A stretch of 64,000 nucleotides of DNA. Origin: Solimonas soli DSM 21787 (GTDB lineage: Bacteria; Pseudomonadota; Gammaproteobacteria; Nevskiales; Nevskiaceae). The stretch lies in assembly GCF_000474945.1 (NCBI RefSeq), contig NZ_AXDW01000004.1, forward strand, positions 62,001 through 126,000, in the 5' to 3' direction. Positions 25,658 to 36,200 of this stretch are shown piece after piece. Numbering within the stretch: the stretch's first letter is position 1; every line of letters starts with the position of its first letter. The notes under the pieces were generated by a model that saw nothing but the letters and a program-made list of their open reading frames with translations, did not search any database and was not told where the DNA came from. Position numbers and translations under genes: made by a program.

Positions 25658-26848
25658 GTGAACAAGAATCTGCTTGCGATCGCTGTGGGGGCCGCTTTCA
25701 TTCTTCCGGGCGCGGCGTTCGCCGACGTCAAGGTCTACGGCAAGCTCAACGTTGGTTTCGACAGCCAGAAAGACGAACTCGGCATCTCGTCGAGCAATCA
25801 GAATCCGGCCAGCTTCAACTCGATTCCGGCCAAGGCCGCCGAGAACACCTGGAGCCTGCACGACCAGAACAACTCGTCGCGCCTTGGTTTCAAGGGCGAC
25901 ACCGATCTGGGCGTCGCCGACCTGAAGGCCATCTACCAGCTCGAGTACGGTATCGACCCGTTCGGCGACGACAACAAGAATTCTTCGGTGAGCGACCGTC
26001 CGTTCACGGAGCGCAACATCTTCCTCGGCCTGCAGGGCGCCTTCGGTACCGTCAAGGCAGGTCGCATCGACACGCCGGTGAAACTCGCCGGTGAAAAGGT
26101 CGACCAGTTCAACGACGAAGGCATCGGCGACGACACCAACCTGATGGTGGGTGAAACGCGTGTCAGCAACATCATCCAATACTCGACGCCGAAATTCGGT
26201 GATATCGTCACGGTCAATGTGGCGATCGTGCCGGGCGAGGGCCGCACGGCCGTCGACGACGTGAATGACGTCGACAAGAGCGTGGCGGACACGTACTACG
26301 CCTCGGTCGTAGCCGAGACCGAGCGCTGGTTCGCCACCGTGTCGTATGCCGGTAACGAAGTGAGCGGCCTGAAGATCGATGGCAAGGCCAGCAAGTCGGT
26401 GCCGACCCCGATTCCCACGCAGACGGCGACCACCGCGGTCGACATCATCCGTGTCGCGGGTGGCTTCAAGCCGATCGTCGATCTCGAGCTCGGTGCGCTG
26501 TTCCAGCAGGCGAAGGGCGTCGACCAGGATGGCAGCGCGTCCGCCGCGACCGCGAGCGAGCTGAAGGAGAACACCTATCTGCTCTCGGCCGCCTATTCGA
26601 TCTCGGCCTTCAAGATCAAGGCCGAGTACGGTGAAACCAAGGGCGATTACAACGACATGAAGCGCTCGCTGATAGCGTTCGGCGTCGACTACAAGCTGAG
26701 CAAGGCGTTCACCACGCAGCTGTACTACGTCGGTTATGAGGACAAGGATCGTACCGTGTCGCTGTCCACCGGCACCGGCACGCCGGCCAAGTCGATCACC
26801 GATCCGCAGACCACCGCGATCGGCCTCGGCGTCGTCTACAACTTCTAA
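25658..26848 (+). CDS. Gram-negative porin, probably phosphate-regulated
   Basis: The 396-residue protein has a signal peptide (MNKNLLAIAVGAAFILPGAA, cut before DVKVYG) and a 16-strand-type barrel of the general porin family: VKVYGKLNVGFD at the start, NSSRLGFKGDTDLG, the loop with RNIFLGLQGAFGTVKAGR, and a final strand ending VVYNF with the terminal Phe needed for outer-membrane assembly. It is not an OprP-type sequence, yet its promoter carries a Pho-box array and it neighbours the pst genes, so it likely lets phosphate esters or phosphate cross the outer membrane. GTG 25658 is preceded by GAAGGAGA. Confidence 0.92.
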   Translation: MNKNLLAIAVGAAFILPGAAFADVKVYGKLNVGFDSQKDELGISSSNQNPASFNSIPAKAAENTWSLHDQNNSSRLGFKGDTDLGVADLKAIYQLEYGIDPFGDDNKNSSVSDRPFTERNIFLGLQGAFGTVKAGRIDTPVKLAGEKVDQFNDEGIGDDTNLMVGETRVSNIIQYSTPKFGDIVTVNVAIVPGEGRTAVDDVNDVDKSVADTYYASVVAETERWFATVSYAGNEVSGLKIDGKASKSVPTPIPTQTATTAVDIIRVAGGFKPIVDLELGALFQQAKGVDQDGSASAATASELKENTYLLSAAYSISAFKIKAEYGETKGDYNDMKRSLIAFGVDYKLSKAFTTQLYYVGYEDKDRTVSLSTGTGTPAKSITDPQTTAIGLGVVYNF

Positions 26849-26877
26849 GCTCGCACTTTTCCCAAGTGTCGCCATTG

Positions 26878-26907
26878 AAGCCCGGCTCGCGCCGGGCTTT
26901 TCTTTTT
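26878..26907 (+). terminator. Rho-independent terminator after the porin gene
   Basis: AAGCCCGGC (26878-26886), loop TCGC, GCCGGGCTT (26891-26899) is followed by TTCTTTTT. It is a strong terminator 30 bases after the porin stop. Confidence 0.88.
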
Positions 26908-26979
26908 GCGGCGCTGAACGTGGACTGAACCTGTGAGGCGTCGCGACCACGCAGGCGATCCTCTAAACTCTGCGACCTT

Positions 26980-29283
26980 ATGGCCGTCAATACCCGCTCG
27001 CTCAAGATCGCCGCCGTCTCGGTGCTCATCGTCGTACTCAGCATCGGCGGCGTGTTCTTCGCCGGATATCTGATCAAGCTGGACAAGGAGATCCGCGACC
27101 GCTTCGCCGGCGCGCGCTGGGCCTTGCCGGCGCAGGTCTACGCGGCGCCACAGGAGCTGTACGCGGGTCTGGCGCTGGAGCCGAAGGAGCTGGTGCACGA
27201 GTTGCAGCGGCTCGGTTACCGCGAGGACGCGCAGCTCGGCATGACCGGCACTTATTCGGCAGGCGCGCAGCGTGTCGACCTGTACGCGCGCGGCTTCACC
27301 TTCTGGGATGGCGCGCAGCCGGCACAGAAGCTCAGCGTCGCCTTCAGCGGCGACACGGTGACCGCCGTCAGCGATGGCGACAGCGGCCAGGAAAAGGACA
27401 TCGTGCGCCTCGACCCGATGCTGATCGGCAGCATCTATCCCAAGCAGGGCGAAGACCGCGTGCTGGTGCGCCTTGCCGATCTGCCGCCGCTGTTGCCCAA
27501 AGGCCTGGTCGCCGTCGAGGATCACGGCTTCTATTCGCACTCCGGCGTCAGCCTGAAGGCGATCTTCCGCGCGTCGGTCGCCAACCTGCGCGCCGGTCAC
27601 GTGGTGCAGGGCGGCAGCACGATCACCCAGCAGCTGGTGAAGAATTTCTTCCTCAACAGCCGGCAGACCTGGAACCGCAAGATCAACGAAGCGTTCATGG
27701 CGCTGCTGCTGGAGAGCCATTACAGCAAGGACGAAATCCTCGAGGCGTATTTCAACGAGGTCCATCTCGGCCAGGACGGCAATCGCGCGGTGCACGGGTT
27801 CGGTCTCGGCGCGCAGTTCTACTTCAACAAGCCGCTCGCCGAGCTGCGTCCGCACGAGATCGCGCTGCTGGTCGGCATCGTCAAGGGGCCGTCGTACTAC
27901 AATCCGCGGCGCAATCCGGCGCGGGCCACCGAGCGCCGCAATCTCGTGCTCGGCATCTTCCGCGACGAGAAGCTGATCAGCGACGCCGAGTACGAGCAGT
28001 ACACCCAGATGCCGCTCGGCGTGGTCGGCGGGCGCGGCGGCGGCGTCGAGCGCTATCCGGCCTTCGTCGATCTGGTCAAGCGCCAGCTCGAGGACGACTA
28101 CAAGGACGAGGACCTCACCAATGAGGGGCTGCGCATCTTCACCACGCTGGACCCGCGCGCGCAGGAGGCGCTGGAGGCGCGCATCCTCGAGCAGCTGCCG
28201 CTGATCGAGAAGGCGCGCAAGATCAAGCCGGGCCTGCTCGAAGCGGCGGGCGTCGTGACCAGCGCCGACCGCGGCGAGGTCATGGCCCTGGTCGGTGGCC
28301 GTGACGTGCGCTTCCCCGGCTTCAACCGCGCGCTCGATTCGCGGCGCTCGATCGGTTCGCTGGCCAAGCCTTTCGTCTATCTCACCGCGCTGCAGCGGCC
28401 GGACCGCTACAACCTGCAGACGGTGCTCGAGGACGAGCCGATCGAGCTGAAGCTGCCGGGTGCCGCGCTGTGGGCGCCGAGGAACTACGACCGGCAGCTG
28501 CACGGTCCGCAGCACCTCTACATGGCGCTGGCGCAGTCGTACAACCTGCCGACGGTGCGTCTCGGCCTCGCGCTCGGCGCCGACGCGGTGCTGAAGACCA
28601 TGAAGTCGGCCGGCTACGACGGCGACGCCAAGGCATTGCCGTCAATCTTCCTCGGCGCCGTCGATGCCTCGCCGCTGCAGATCGCGCAGATGTACGGCAC
28701 GATCGCCTCGGGCGGCTTCCAGGCGCGGCCGTCGGCGATTCGCGAGGTGCAGACCAAGGAAGGCAAGCCGCTGCAGCGCTTTCCGCTCGACATGAAGCAG
28801 ACCTTCGCCGACGGGCCGATCTACCTGCTGACCTGGGCGATGCAGCGCGTGATGACGCTCGGCACCGGCCGCGCCGCCTATACGCAGCTGTCGCCGGACA
28901 CGGTCGTCGCCGGCAAGTCGGGGACCACGGACGATTATCGCGACGCCTGGTTCGCCGGCTTCGGCGCGGACCGCGTGACGGTGGTCTGGGTCGGCCGCGA
29001 CGACAACCAGTCGACCGGCCTGTCCGGCTCGTCCGGCGCGCTGCCCATCTGGGCGCGCGTGATGAAGGATCTGCACGTGCGCAGCATCGACAACATCCCG
29101 CCCGGCTCGGTCGAGGAAATCGCCATCGATCCGGACAGCGGCCTGCGCGCCGACGAACATTGCTACAACGCCGTTACCGTGCCGTACCTGCGCAACAGCG
29201 GTCCGCAGGAATGGGCGCCGTGCGCCGCGCAGAGCCAGCACGACAGCCCGATGCAATGGCTCAAGGACATCTTCGGGCACTGA
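26980..29283 (+). CDS. mrcB: Bifunctional penicillin-binding protein 1B
   Basis: The 767-residue inner-membrane enzyme polymerises and cross-links murein. After one membrane helix (residues 9-32) comes the UB2H-like region, then the glycosyltransferase (catalytic Glu180 in AVEDHGFYSH; GGSTITQQLVKN) and the transpeptidase with Ser460 in SLAK, SYN (520-522) and KSGTT (646-650). The short basic cytoplasmic tail of E. coli PBP1B is nearly absent. TAAACT at 26964, 11 bases before the ATG, is a possible -10 with a very short leader. Confidence 0.95.
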   Translation: MAVNTRSLKIAAVSVLIVVLSIGGVFFAGYLIKLDKEIRDRFAGARWALPAQVYAAPQELYAGLALEPKELVHELQRLGYREDAQLGMTGTYSAGAQRVDLYARGFTFWDGAQPAQKLSVAFSGDTVTAVSDGDSGQEKDIVRLDPMLIGSIYPKQGEDRVLVRLADLPPLLPKGLVAVEDHGFYSHSGVSLKAIFRASVANLRAGHVVQGGSTITQQLVKNFFLNSRQTWNRKINEAFMALLLESHYSKDEILEAYFNEVHLGQDGNRAVHGFGLGAQFYFNKPLAELRPHEIALLVGIVKGPSYYNPRRNPARATERRNLVLGIFRDEKLISDAEYEQYTQMPLGVVGGRGGGVERYPAFVDLVKRQLEDDYKDEDLTNEGLRIFTTLDPRAQEALEARILEQLPLIEKARKIKPGLLEAAGVVTSADRGEVMALVGGRDVRFPGFNRALDSRRSIGSLAKPFVYLTALQRPDRYNLQTVLEDEPIELKLPGAALWAPRNYDRQLHGPQHLYMALAQSYNLPTVRLGLALGADAVLKTMKSAGYDGDAKALPSIFLGAVDASPLQIAQMYGTIASGGFQARPSAIREVQTKEGKPLQRFPLDMKQTFADGPIYLLTWAMQRVMTLGTGRAAYTQLSPDTVVAGKSGTTDDYRDAWFAGFGADRVTVVWVGRDDNQSTGLSGSSGALPIWARVMKDLHVRSIDNIPPGSVEEIAIDPDSGLRADEHCYNAVTVPYLRNSGPQEWAPCAAQSQHDSPMQWLKDIFGH

Positions 29284-29348
29284 GCCGGCGGCGCTCCGGT
29301 ATGCGGCCGGGCGCGCACCCATGGCGGCGGCGGAGGGCGAGCGGCGGC

Positions 29349-29354
29349 TACAAT
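29349..29354 (+). promoter_or_regulatory. Candidate -10 for the TPR lipoprotein operon
   Basis: TACAAT lies 32 bases before the GTG at 29387 and after the mrcB stop. No clear -35 is visible upstream. Confidence 0.35.
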
Positions 29355-29386
29355 AGCGGCTCACTGGCTCCCCCCGGACTTACGAC

Positions 29387-29956
29387 GTGCGTTCGAAGCT
29401 GATCATCGTCTCGCTGGCGGCCGTGCTCGCCGCCTGCCAGACCACGCAGGGCACTCACCAGATCTATCCGCCGGCGGGCGGCCCGCGGGGCGAGCCGCTG
29501 CCGTCGACGCCGCCGCCGGCCGCCGCGCCGGAGCCGGTCGCGCCGCCGGCCGCGCCCGCGCCGAAACCGCTGCCGGATTATCCGAAGTCCGCCGAGCAGA
29601 TCAGCGGCGGCGCGGTGACGGCGCTGATGAAGCAGGCGCGCGCCGCGCTCAACGCCGGCCAGCCGGATCGCGCCGCCGGCGCGCTCGAACGCGCGCTGCG
29701 CATCGAACCGCGCAACTATTTCGTGTGGTCGGCGCTCGGCCAGGCCTACCTGGGCCAGAAGAATTACCTGCAGGCCGAATCGGTGGCGCAGAAATCGAAC
29801 GCGCTGGCGCGCGGCAACATCTACGTCGACATCGAGAACTGGAAGACGATCGCCGCGGCGCGCCAGGCGCGCGGCGACAACGATGGCGCCCTGCAGGCTT
29901 CCGCGCAGGTGGAGGCGCTGCAGGCGCAGCTGAGCGCGGCGCCGGCGCCGCCGTGA
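29387..29956 (+). CDS. TPR lipoprotein
   Basis: The 189-residue protein has a lipoprotein signal peptide (SLAAVLAACQT), a Pro/Ala-rich linker (residues 28-65) and about two tetratricopeptide repeats (ALMKQARAALNAGQPDRAAGA, YFVWSALGQAYLGQKNYLQA). TPR lipoproteins of this kind often accompany murein synthases, and it follows mrcB directly, so a role as a synthase partner is a reasonable guess. The GTG start is the only one that keeps the signal peptide whole. Confidence 0.75.
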   Translation: MRSKLIIVSLAAVLAACQTTQGTHQIYPPAGGPRGEPLPSTPPPAAAPEPVAPPAAPAPKPLPDYPKSAEQISGGAVTALMKQARAALNAGQPDRAAGALERALRIEPRNYFVWSALGQAYLGQKNYLQAESVAQKSNALARGNIYVDIENWKTIAAARQARGDNDGALQASAQVEALQAQLSAAPAPP

Positions 29957-29990
29957 GCGGACGCGCGGAAGGCGCGCCGCGGGGCCGGCC

Positions 29991-31940
29991 TTGAGGCCGG
30001 AGGAGGCCGCCGAACTGCTCGGCGCGCACGGACCGTTCGCCGATCTCGACGGTTTCGCGCCGCGCGCCCCGCAGCAGCAGATGGCCGAGGCGGTCGCCGC
30101 CGCCTTCGCAGGTGACGACAGCCTGATCGTCGAGGCCGGCACCGGCACCGGCAAGACCTATGCCTACCTCGTGCCGGCCCTGCTGTCCGGCAAGCGCACG
30201 CTGGTGTCGACCGGCACCCGCACCTTGCAGGATCAGCTGTTCCATCGCGATCTGCCGCGCGTGCGCGACGCCCTGCGCGTGCCGGCGCGCGTCGCGCTGC
30301 TCAAGGGGCGCGCCAACTATCTGTGCCTGCATCGCATGAAGCGCGCGCGCGGCCAGCCGGCGCTGCGCTGGGCCTGGGAACGCCTGCGCACGATCGAGGA
30401 CTGGGCGCGGCGCACGGTGTCCGGTGAGCTCGCCGAGCTCGGCGAATTCCGCGAGGACGACGGGCTGACGCGGCAGATCACCTCGACCGCCGACAACTGC
30501 CTCGGCAGCCGCTGCGAGGATTTCGAGCAGTGCTTCGTCGCGCGCGCGCGCCGCGCCGCGCAGGCGGCGGACCTGGTCGTCGTCAATCACCATCTGCTGC
30601 TCGCCGATTTCGTGCTGAAGGATCAGGGCTTCGGCCAGATCCTCTCGGGCAGCGACGCCATCATCATCGACGAGGCGCATCAGCTGCCGGAGCTGGCTGC
30701 CGAGTTCTTCGGCCGCCGTGTGTCGACGCGCCAGCTGCAGGAGCTGGCGCGCGACGTGCAGGCCGAGGCGCAGCTGCAGCCGGATCTCGCCGCGCTCGCC
30801 GAGGCGGCGCAGGTGTTCTCCGGCGACGTCAGCCGTTTCGAGCAGCTGTTCGCCGGCCTGCCGCAGCGCCAGCCGCTCGCCGTCTTCCTCGCCGACACCG
30901 AGCGTCGCCGCACGGCCGAGCAGGTCGGCGAATCGCTCGCCGGCCTGCGCCGCCTGCTGTCGCCGCTCGAGGAGCGCAATGCCGAATTCGCTGCGGCGCT
31001 CGAGCGCGCGGCGGGCCTGCTCGAACGCTGGCTGCATGTGCTGCGCGAGCCGCCGGCGGACCCTGTCGACGAACAGGATGCCGCCATGCTGCGCGAGGTG
31101 CGCTGGGTCGAGGCGCTGCTGCGCGGCGGCAGCATCAACGCCACGCCGATCGAGGTCGCCGACGATTTCCAGCGCATGCGCGAAACCTATCCGGGCACCT
31201 GGCTGTTCACCTCGGCGACGCTCGCGGTCGGCGAGGACTTCGGACATTTCAGCCGCGCGCTGGGCCTCGACGATGCGCAGACGCTGCGCCTCGACAGTCC
31301 TTTCGACTATGCGCAGCAGGCACGCCTCTACCTGCCCAAGGGCTTGCCGGAGCCGAACGATGCGCGCTATCCGCTGGCCGTCGCGGCGGCCGCGCAGCCG
31401 GTGATCGAAGCGGCCGGCGGCGGCACCTTCGTGCTGTGCACGAGCCACCGCGCGCTGCGCCAGATCGCCGAACAGCTGCGCGCCAAGCTCGCGCAGCGCG
31501 TGCTGGTGCAGGGCGACGACAGCCGCTCGGCGCTGCTCGACGCCTTCGCCGACGACGGCAACGCCGTGCTGGTCGGCACCAGCAGCTTCTGGGAAGGCGT
31601 CGACGTCAAAGGCCAGGCCCTGCGCTGCGTGATCATCGACCGCCTGCCGTTCGCGGCGCCCGGCGATCCGGTGTTCGAGGCCAAGCTCGATGCGATCCGC
31701 CGCCGCGGCGGCACGCCGTTCTTCGACCTGCAGCTGCCGGAAGCCATCGTCATGCTGCGTCAGGGCGTCGGCCGCCTGATCCGCGATCCGTCCGACCGCG
31801 GCCTGCTGATGCTCTGCGATCCGCGCATCACCTCGAAGAGCTATGGCCGCCGTGTGCTGGCGAGCCTGCCGCGGATGCCGCTGCTGCGCGAGCTCGACGA
31901 CGTGCGAGAATTCGCCGCCACGCTTGCCGTCGCGCGATGA
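29991..31940 (+). CDS. YoaA/DinG-type ATP-dependent DNA helicase
   Basis: The 649-residue XPD-like superfamily 2 helicase has Walker A EAGTGTGKTYAYLVP (residues 45-60), the Fe-S cluster cysteines CLHRMK, NCLGSRC and QCF, the DEAH box IIIDEAHQLPEL, and the C-terminal motif VI QGVGRLIRDPSDRG. It fits YoaA, which works with the replisome on damaged forks, better than DinG. The start is TTG at 29991; no ATG or GTG in frame gives a family-like N-terminus. It is coupled to tsaB by an ATGA overlap. Confidence 0.9.
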   Translation: MRPEEAAELLGAHGPFADLDGFAPRAPQQQMAEAVAAAFAGDDSLIVEAGTGTGKTYAYLVPALLSGKRTLVSTGTRTLQDQLFHRDLPRVRDALRVPARVALLKGRANYLCLHRMKRARGQPALRWAWERLRTIEDWARRTVSGELAELGEFREDDGLTRQITSTADNCLGSRCEDFEQCFVARARRAAQAADLVVVNHHLLLADFVLKDQGFGQILSGSDAIIIDEAHQLPELAAEFFGRRVSTRQLQELARDVQAEAQLQPDLAALAEAAQVFSGDVSRFEQLFAGLPQRQPLAVFLADTERRRTAEQVGESLAGLRRLLSPLEERNAEFAAALERAAGLLERWLHVLREPPADPVDEQDAAMLREVRWVEALLRGGSINATPIEVADDFQRMRETYPGTWLFTSATLAVGEDFGHFSRALGLDDAQTLRLDSPFDYAQQARLYLPKGLPEPNDARYPLAVAAAAQPVIEAAGGGTFVLCTSHRALRQIAEQLRAKLAQRVLVQGDDSRSALLDAFADDGNAVLVGTSSFWEGVDVKGQALRCVIIDRLPFAAPGDPVFEAKLDAIRRRGGTPFFDLQLPEAIVMLRQGVGRLIRDPSDRGLLMLCDPRITSKSYGRRVLASLPRMPLLRELDDVREFAATLAVAR

Positions 31941-32641
31941 ACCTGCTCGCACTCGACACCGCCACCGAAGCCTGTTCCGTCGCGCTCTCGATCGACGGGC
32001 GCGCCTTGGCGCGCTTCGAGGCGACGGCGCGCGGGCATACCGAGAAGCTGGTGCCGATGGTGCAGGCGCTGCTCGCCGAGGCCGGCATCGGCTATGCGCA
32101 GCTCGACGGCTACGTCTGCGGCGTCGGCCCCGGCAGCTTCGCCGGCGTGCGCATCGGCGTCAGCTTCGTCAAGGGGCTCGCGCTCGCGCACGAGCGGCCG
32201 GTGGTCGGCGTGTCCTCGCTGGCGATGCTGGCGCTGCCGCCGCTGCGCGCCGGCGCGGCGCGCGTGCTGAGCGCGATCGACGCGCGCATGGACGAGGTTT
32301 ACTTCGCCGCCTATGCGCGCGCCGCCGATGGCCGTCCAGCCTTGCTCGGCGACGAACTCATCTGCGCGCCGGCGGACGTGGGCGTGCACGACGGCGAATG
32401 GACGGCGGCCGGCAGCGGCTGGCGTTATGTGGACGCACTGCGCGCGGCGAGCGGCGCGAGCCTGACGGCCATCGACGCGGCGGCGCTGCCGCGCGCCGAG
32501 GATGCGCTGGCCATCGCCGAAGCCGAATTCGCCGCCGGCCGCACCATCAGCGCCGCCCGGCTGCTGCCGCGCTATCTGCGCAACAAGGTGGCGCTGACGC
32601 TCGCCGAGCAACGCGCGCGGGCGCGAAGCGGGGCGGATTGA
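31937..32641 (+). CDS. tsaB: tRNA t6A biosynthesis protein TsaB
   Basis: The 234-residue protein is the scaffold partner of TsaD in making threonylcarbamoyladenosine at position 37 of ANN-reading tRNAs. It has the ASKHA fold motifs LLALDTATEACSVAL and GVGPGSFAGVRIGVSFVKGLA. ATGA overlap with the helicase gene (yoaA-tsaB order is common in Gammaproteobacteria). The usual following gene rimI is not here. Confidence 0.93.
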   Translation: MNLLALDTATEACSVALSIDGRALARFEATARGHTEKLVPMVQALLAEAGIGYAQLDGYVCGVGPGSFAGVRIGVSFVKGLALAHERPVVGVSSLAMLALPPLRAGAARVLSAIDARMDEVYFAAYARAADGRPALLGDELICAPADVGVHDGEWTAAGSGWRYVDALRAASGASLTAIDAAALPRAEDALAIAEAEFAAGRTISAARLLPRYLRNKVALTLAEQRARARSGAD

Positions 32642-32710
32642 TCTGCGTCATCGCGCCGCGTGGTCCGGCGGCCGACAGTAGGCACATCTCCAACACCGAG
32701 GATGTGCACC

Positions 32711-32980
32711 ATGTCGAAAGTCGAAACCGCCCTGCACAACGATCTGCAAGCCCTGCAGCTGCTGCGTGACGAGTTGCGGCTGCAAACCCATTTGCTCGGC
32801 GCCGACATGCGCGACCGCTGGCAGGCGCTGGAGACCGACTGGGACCGCCTGAAGGAACACGCGCGTCGCGCGCAGACGGCGGCCGACGATGCCTTGCCGG
32901 AGATCGAAACCGCGGCGGCGCTGCTGGTCGATGCCTTGCGTCGCGGCTACGGGGACATCAGGAACGCGCTGAAGGCCTGA
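32711..32980 (+). CDS. Small helical protein of unknown function
   Basis: The 89-residue protein is strongly helical and charged, with heptad-like Leu spacing (LHNDLQALQLLRDELRLQTH) and no cysteine or signal peptide. I do not recognise a family, though short coiled-coil proteins of this sort occur as stress or regulatory factors. It lies 69 bases after tsaB and just before the SRP RNA gene. Confidence 0.6.
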   Translation: MSKVETALHNDLQALQLLRDELRLQTHLLGADMRDRWQALETDWDRLKEHARRAQTAADDALPEIETAAALLVDALRRGYGDIRNALKA

Positions 32981-33072
32981 GGCCGGCGCGCCGCGTTCGC
33001 TGGCAGCGGCGCGGCGATTCAGGCACACTTCGCGTCCCTCGCGGCGGACCCGCGCCGACGCGAGGTTTCGAT

Positions 33073-33182
33073 GGTGGCCCGTGCCGGCCCTCCGCGACGG
33101 CAAACCGTGAACCCCGCCAGGCCCGGAAGGGAGCAACGGCAGCGGCGACGCCGGGTGCCGGAGTCAGCTGGTACGGGCTGCC
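33073..33182 (+). ncRNA. ffs: Signal recognition particle 4.5S RNA
   Basis: The conserved domain IV is visible: CAGGCCCGGAAGGGAGCA (33119-33136) with the GGAA tetraloop and, on the 3' side, GGGTGCCGGAGTCAGCTGG. The 5' end GGTGGCCCGTGCCGGC pairs with 3' GCTGGTACGGGCTGCC to close the long hairpin. The RNA binds Ffh and targets membrane proteins. End points are set by the pairing and may be off by a few bases. Confidence 0.93.
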
Positions 33183-33294
33183 GCCTTCGAGCCCTGGCCG
33201 CGCGCTCGAGACTTTCGTTCCCTGATCCGCTCTTCTTCGCCGGCCGGTGCCGGCGTCGTGGTGCGCGCGCGGCCGCCGCGAGTGCCGGCGCCGC

Positions 33295-36200
33295 TCAGTG
33301 TGGCGCCGACAGCGTGCCGCCGGCCTTGCTCCTGCGTCTTGCCCAGCGCTCGCTGAGCCCTTCCATCGTTAGATAGAACGCCGGCGTGATGTACAGCGTC
33401 AGCATCTGCGAGGTCAGCAGGCCGCCGACCACTGCGATGCCGAGCGGCTGTCGCGATTCCGCGCCGGCGCCGAGGCCGAGCGCGATCGGCAGCGTGCCGA
33501 GGATCGCCGCCAGCGTCGTCATCATGATGGGACGGAAGCGCACCGTGCAGGCCTGGAGAATGGCGTCGTGCGCGCTGGCCCCTTCGCGGCGCCTGGCGAT
33601 CGCGAAGTCGACCATGATGATGCCGTTCTTCTTGACCAGGCCGACCAGCAGGATCAGGCCGACGAAGCTGAACACGTTCAGCTCCGAACCGAACAGCCAC
33701 AAGGCCAGCAGCGCGCCGATCGCCGCCAGCGGCAGCGCGGTGAGGATGGTCAGCGGGTGGATGAAGTGCTCGTAGAGAATGGCCAGCACCATGTAGATGA
33801 CGGCGATGCTGAACAGCAGCAGCACCGGCAGGTCGATCAGTGATTTCTGGAAGGTGGCGGCGGTGCCGGCAAACGTGCCGCTGACGTTCTCGGGAAGATT
33901 GCCGGCGGCGAGCTGCTCGATCGGTCGCGTCACGTCGCCGAGCGAATAGCCGGGCAGCAGGTCGAAGGAGAGCGTCACCGACGGCAGCTGTCCGTAATGA
34001 TTGACGGCGACCGGGCCGACGCTGCGCACCATGCGCGCGACGCTGCCGAGCGGCACCAGACCGCCGCCGGCGGTCGGCACGTACAGCGAGCCGAGCGCCT
34101 CGGCGTCGCGCTGGTAGCGCGGGTCGACCTGCAGAATGACGTAGTACTGGTCGGTGCTGGTGTAGATCGTGCTGATCTGCTGCGTGCCGTAGGCGGCGTA
34201 CAGGGTCTTCTGGATGTCGGCGACCGAGACGTTCAGCGCGCTGGCGCGATCGCGGTCGATCTGCACGTCGATCTGCGGGTTGTTGAGCTGCAGATCGCTG
34301 TTGACGTCGCGCACGCCCGGCACGCCGCTCATCTTGCGCTGCAAGTCCTGCGCGGCCTTGCCGAGCACGTCGAGATCGTCCCCCTGCAGCACGTATTGAT
34401 AGTTGCCGGCGCCGCTGAGGCCGCCGATCAGGATCGCCGGACGGTTCTGGAAGAACACCTGCAGCAGCGGCACGCCGCGCACCGCCTTGCGCAGGTCGGC
34501 AATCACCTCGTCGGCGGTCTGCTTGCGCTCGCCCATCGGCTTGAGACGAACCGTCAGGCGCCCGCCATTGGTCGTCGAGGTGCCGCCCTGGCCCTGGCCG
34601 ACCGAGGATTGCAGGCCCTGCACGTTCGGATTCTTGAGGACGATGTCGGCGACCTGCCGCTGCAGATCCATCATCTCGTCGAACGTGGTGCCGTCCGGCG
34701 CCGTGACGCTGCCGAAGAACAGGCCGATGTCCTGCGTCGGAATGAAGCCGGTCTGCACGATGCGGAAGGCGAACACGGTCGCCAGCAGCGTGGCGCCGGC
34801 GACCAGCAGCATCAGCCGGTAGTGGCGCAGCGCCCAGCGCAGCGAGCGCTCGTAGACGCCGAGCACGGCATCGAAGGCGCTTTCGGTCCAGCGATAGAAA
34901 CGGCCGCGCGGCGTGTGCCGATGGTCGCCGAGGAAGCGCGAGCAGAGCATCGGCGTGAGCGTCAGCGACACCGCCGCGGACAGCAGGATGGCGATCGCCA
35001 CCGTCATCGAGAACTCGCGGAACAGGCGGCCGATGATGCCGCCCATGAACAGGATGGGAATGAACACGGCGACCAGCGACAGCGTCATCGAGATCACGGT
35101 CGGGCCGATCTCGCCGGCGCCGACGCTCGCCGCCTGCGCGCCCGGCATGCCGTCCTCGCGATGGCGCGCGATGTTCTCGAGCACGACGATGGCGTCGTCG
35201 ACCACGAAGCCGACCGACAGGGTCAGCGCCATCAGCGACAGGTTGTCGAGCGAGTAGCCGAACATGTACATCACGCCGAAGGTGCCGAACAGCGATGCCG
35301 GCAGCGCCAGCGCGGCGATCATCGTCGCGCGGCCGTCGCGCAGGAACACGTAGATGACGCCGACGACAAGCACGACGGACAGCAGCAGCGTCAGCTTCAC
35401 GTCGTCGATGGACTCGTCGATGAAGGCGCTGCGATCGAACATGATGTCGACCTTGCTGTCGCCGGGCGCCGCCTTCTCCAGTTCCGGCAGCAGCGCACGC
35501 ACGGCGCTGGCGATCGCCACGGTATTGGTGCCGGGCTGGCGCGAGACGGCGATCATGATCGCCGGCCGGCCGTTGTACTCGGTCGCCTGCTTGTCGTTGG
35601 CGATGCTGTCGACCGCCGTGCCGACGTCGCGCAGGCGCACCGGCGCGCCGTTGCGATAGGCGATGACCATGTTGTTGTACGCGGCGGCATTGCGCAGCTG
35701 CCCGTCGGCCTGCACGGTGTAGCTGCGCTGCGCGCCGTAGATCGTGCCGCTCGGCTGGTTGCTGTTGGCGCCGGTGATGGCGTCGGAGACGCCGAGCAGC
35801 GACAGGCCGCGCGCATTCAGCGCCTGCGGATTGAGGTAGAGGCGCGCCGCGTACTTCTTCGAGCCGTAGACCACCACCTGGGCGACGCCGTCGACCTGCG
35901 AGAGCCGATCGGCGACGCGCGTCTCGGCGAATTCGTCGAGCTGCGTCAGCGGGATCGTCGTCGCGCTCATGGCGATGAACATGATCGGCGAGTCGGCCGG
36001 GTTGACCTTGCGCAGCGTCGGGTCCTGCGTCATGTCGGTCGGCAGCTGGCGGCGCGCCTGCGAGATCGCGGTCTGCACATCCTGCGCGGCGGCGTCGATG
36101 CTGCGCTCGAGCGCGAACTGCAGCGTGATCTGCGTGCTGCCGACCGTGCTGCTCGAGGTCATCGAATCGATGCCGGGAATCTGCGTGAACTGGCGTTCCA

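Noticed and set aside
26845-28515. A 556-codon minus-strand frame across mrcB
   Set aside because: The plus-strand frame carries all PBP catalytic motifs in order; the antisense frame has none.
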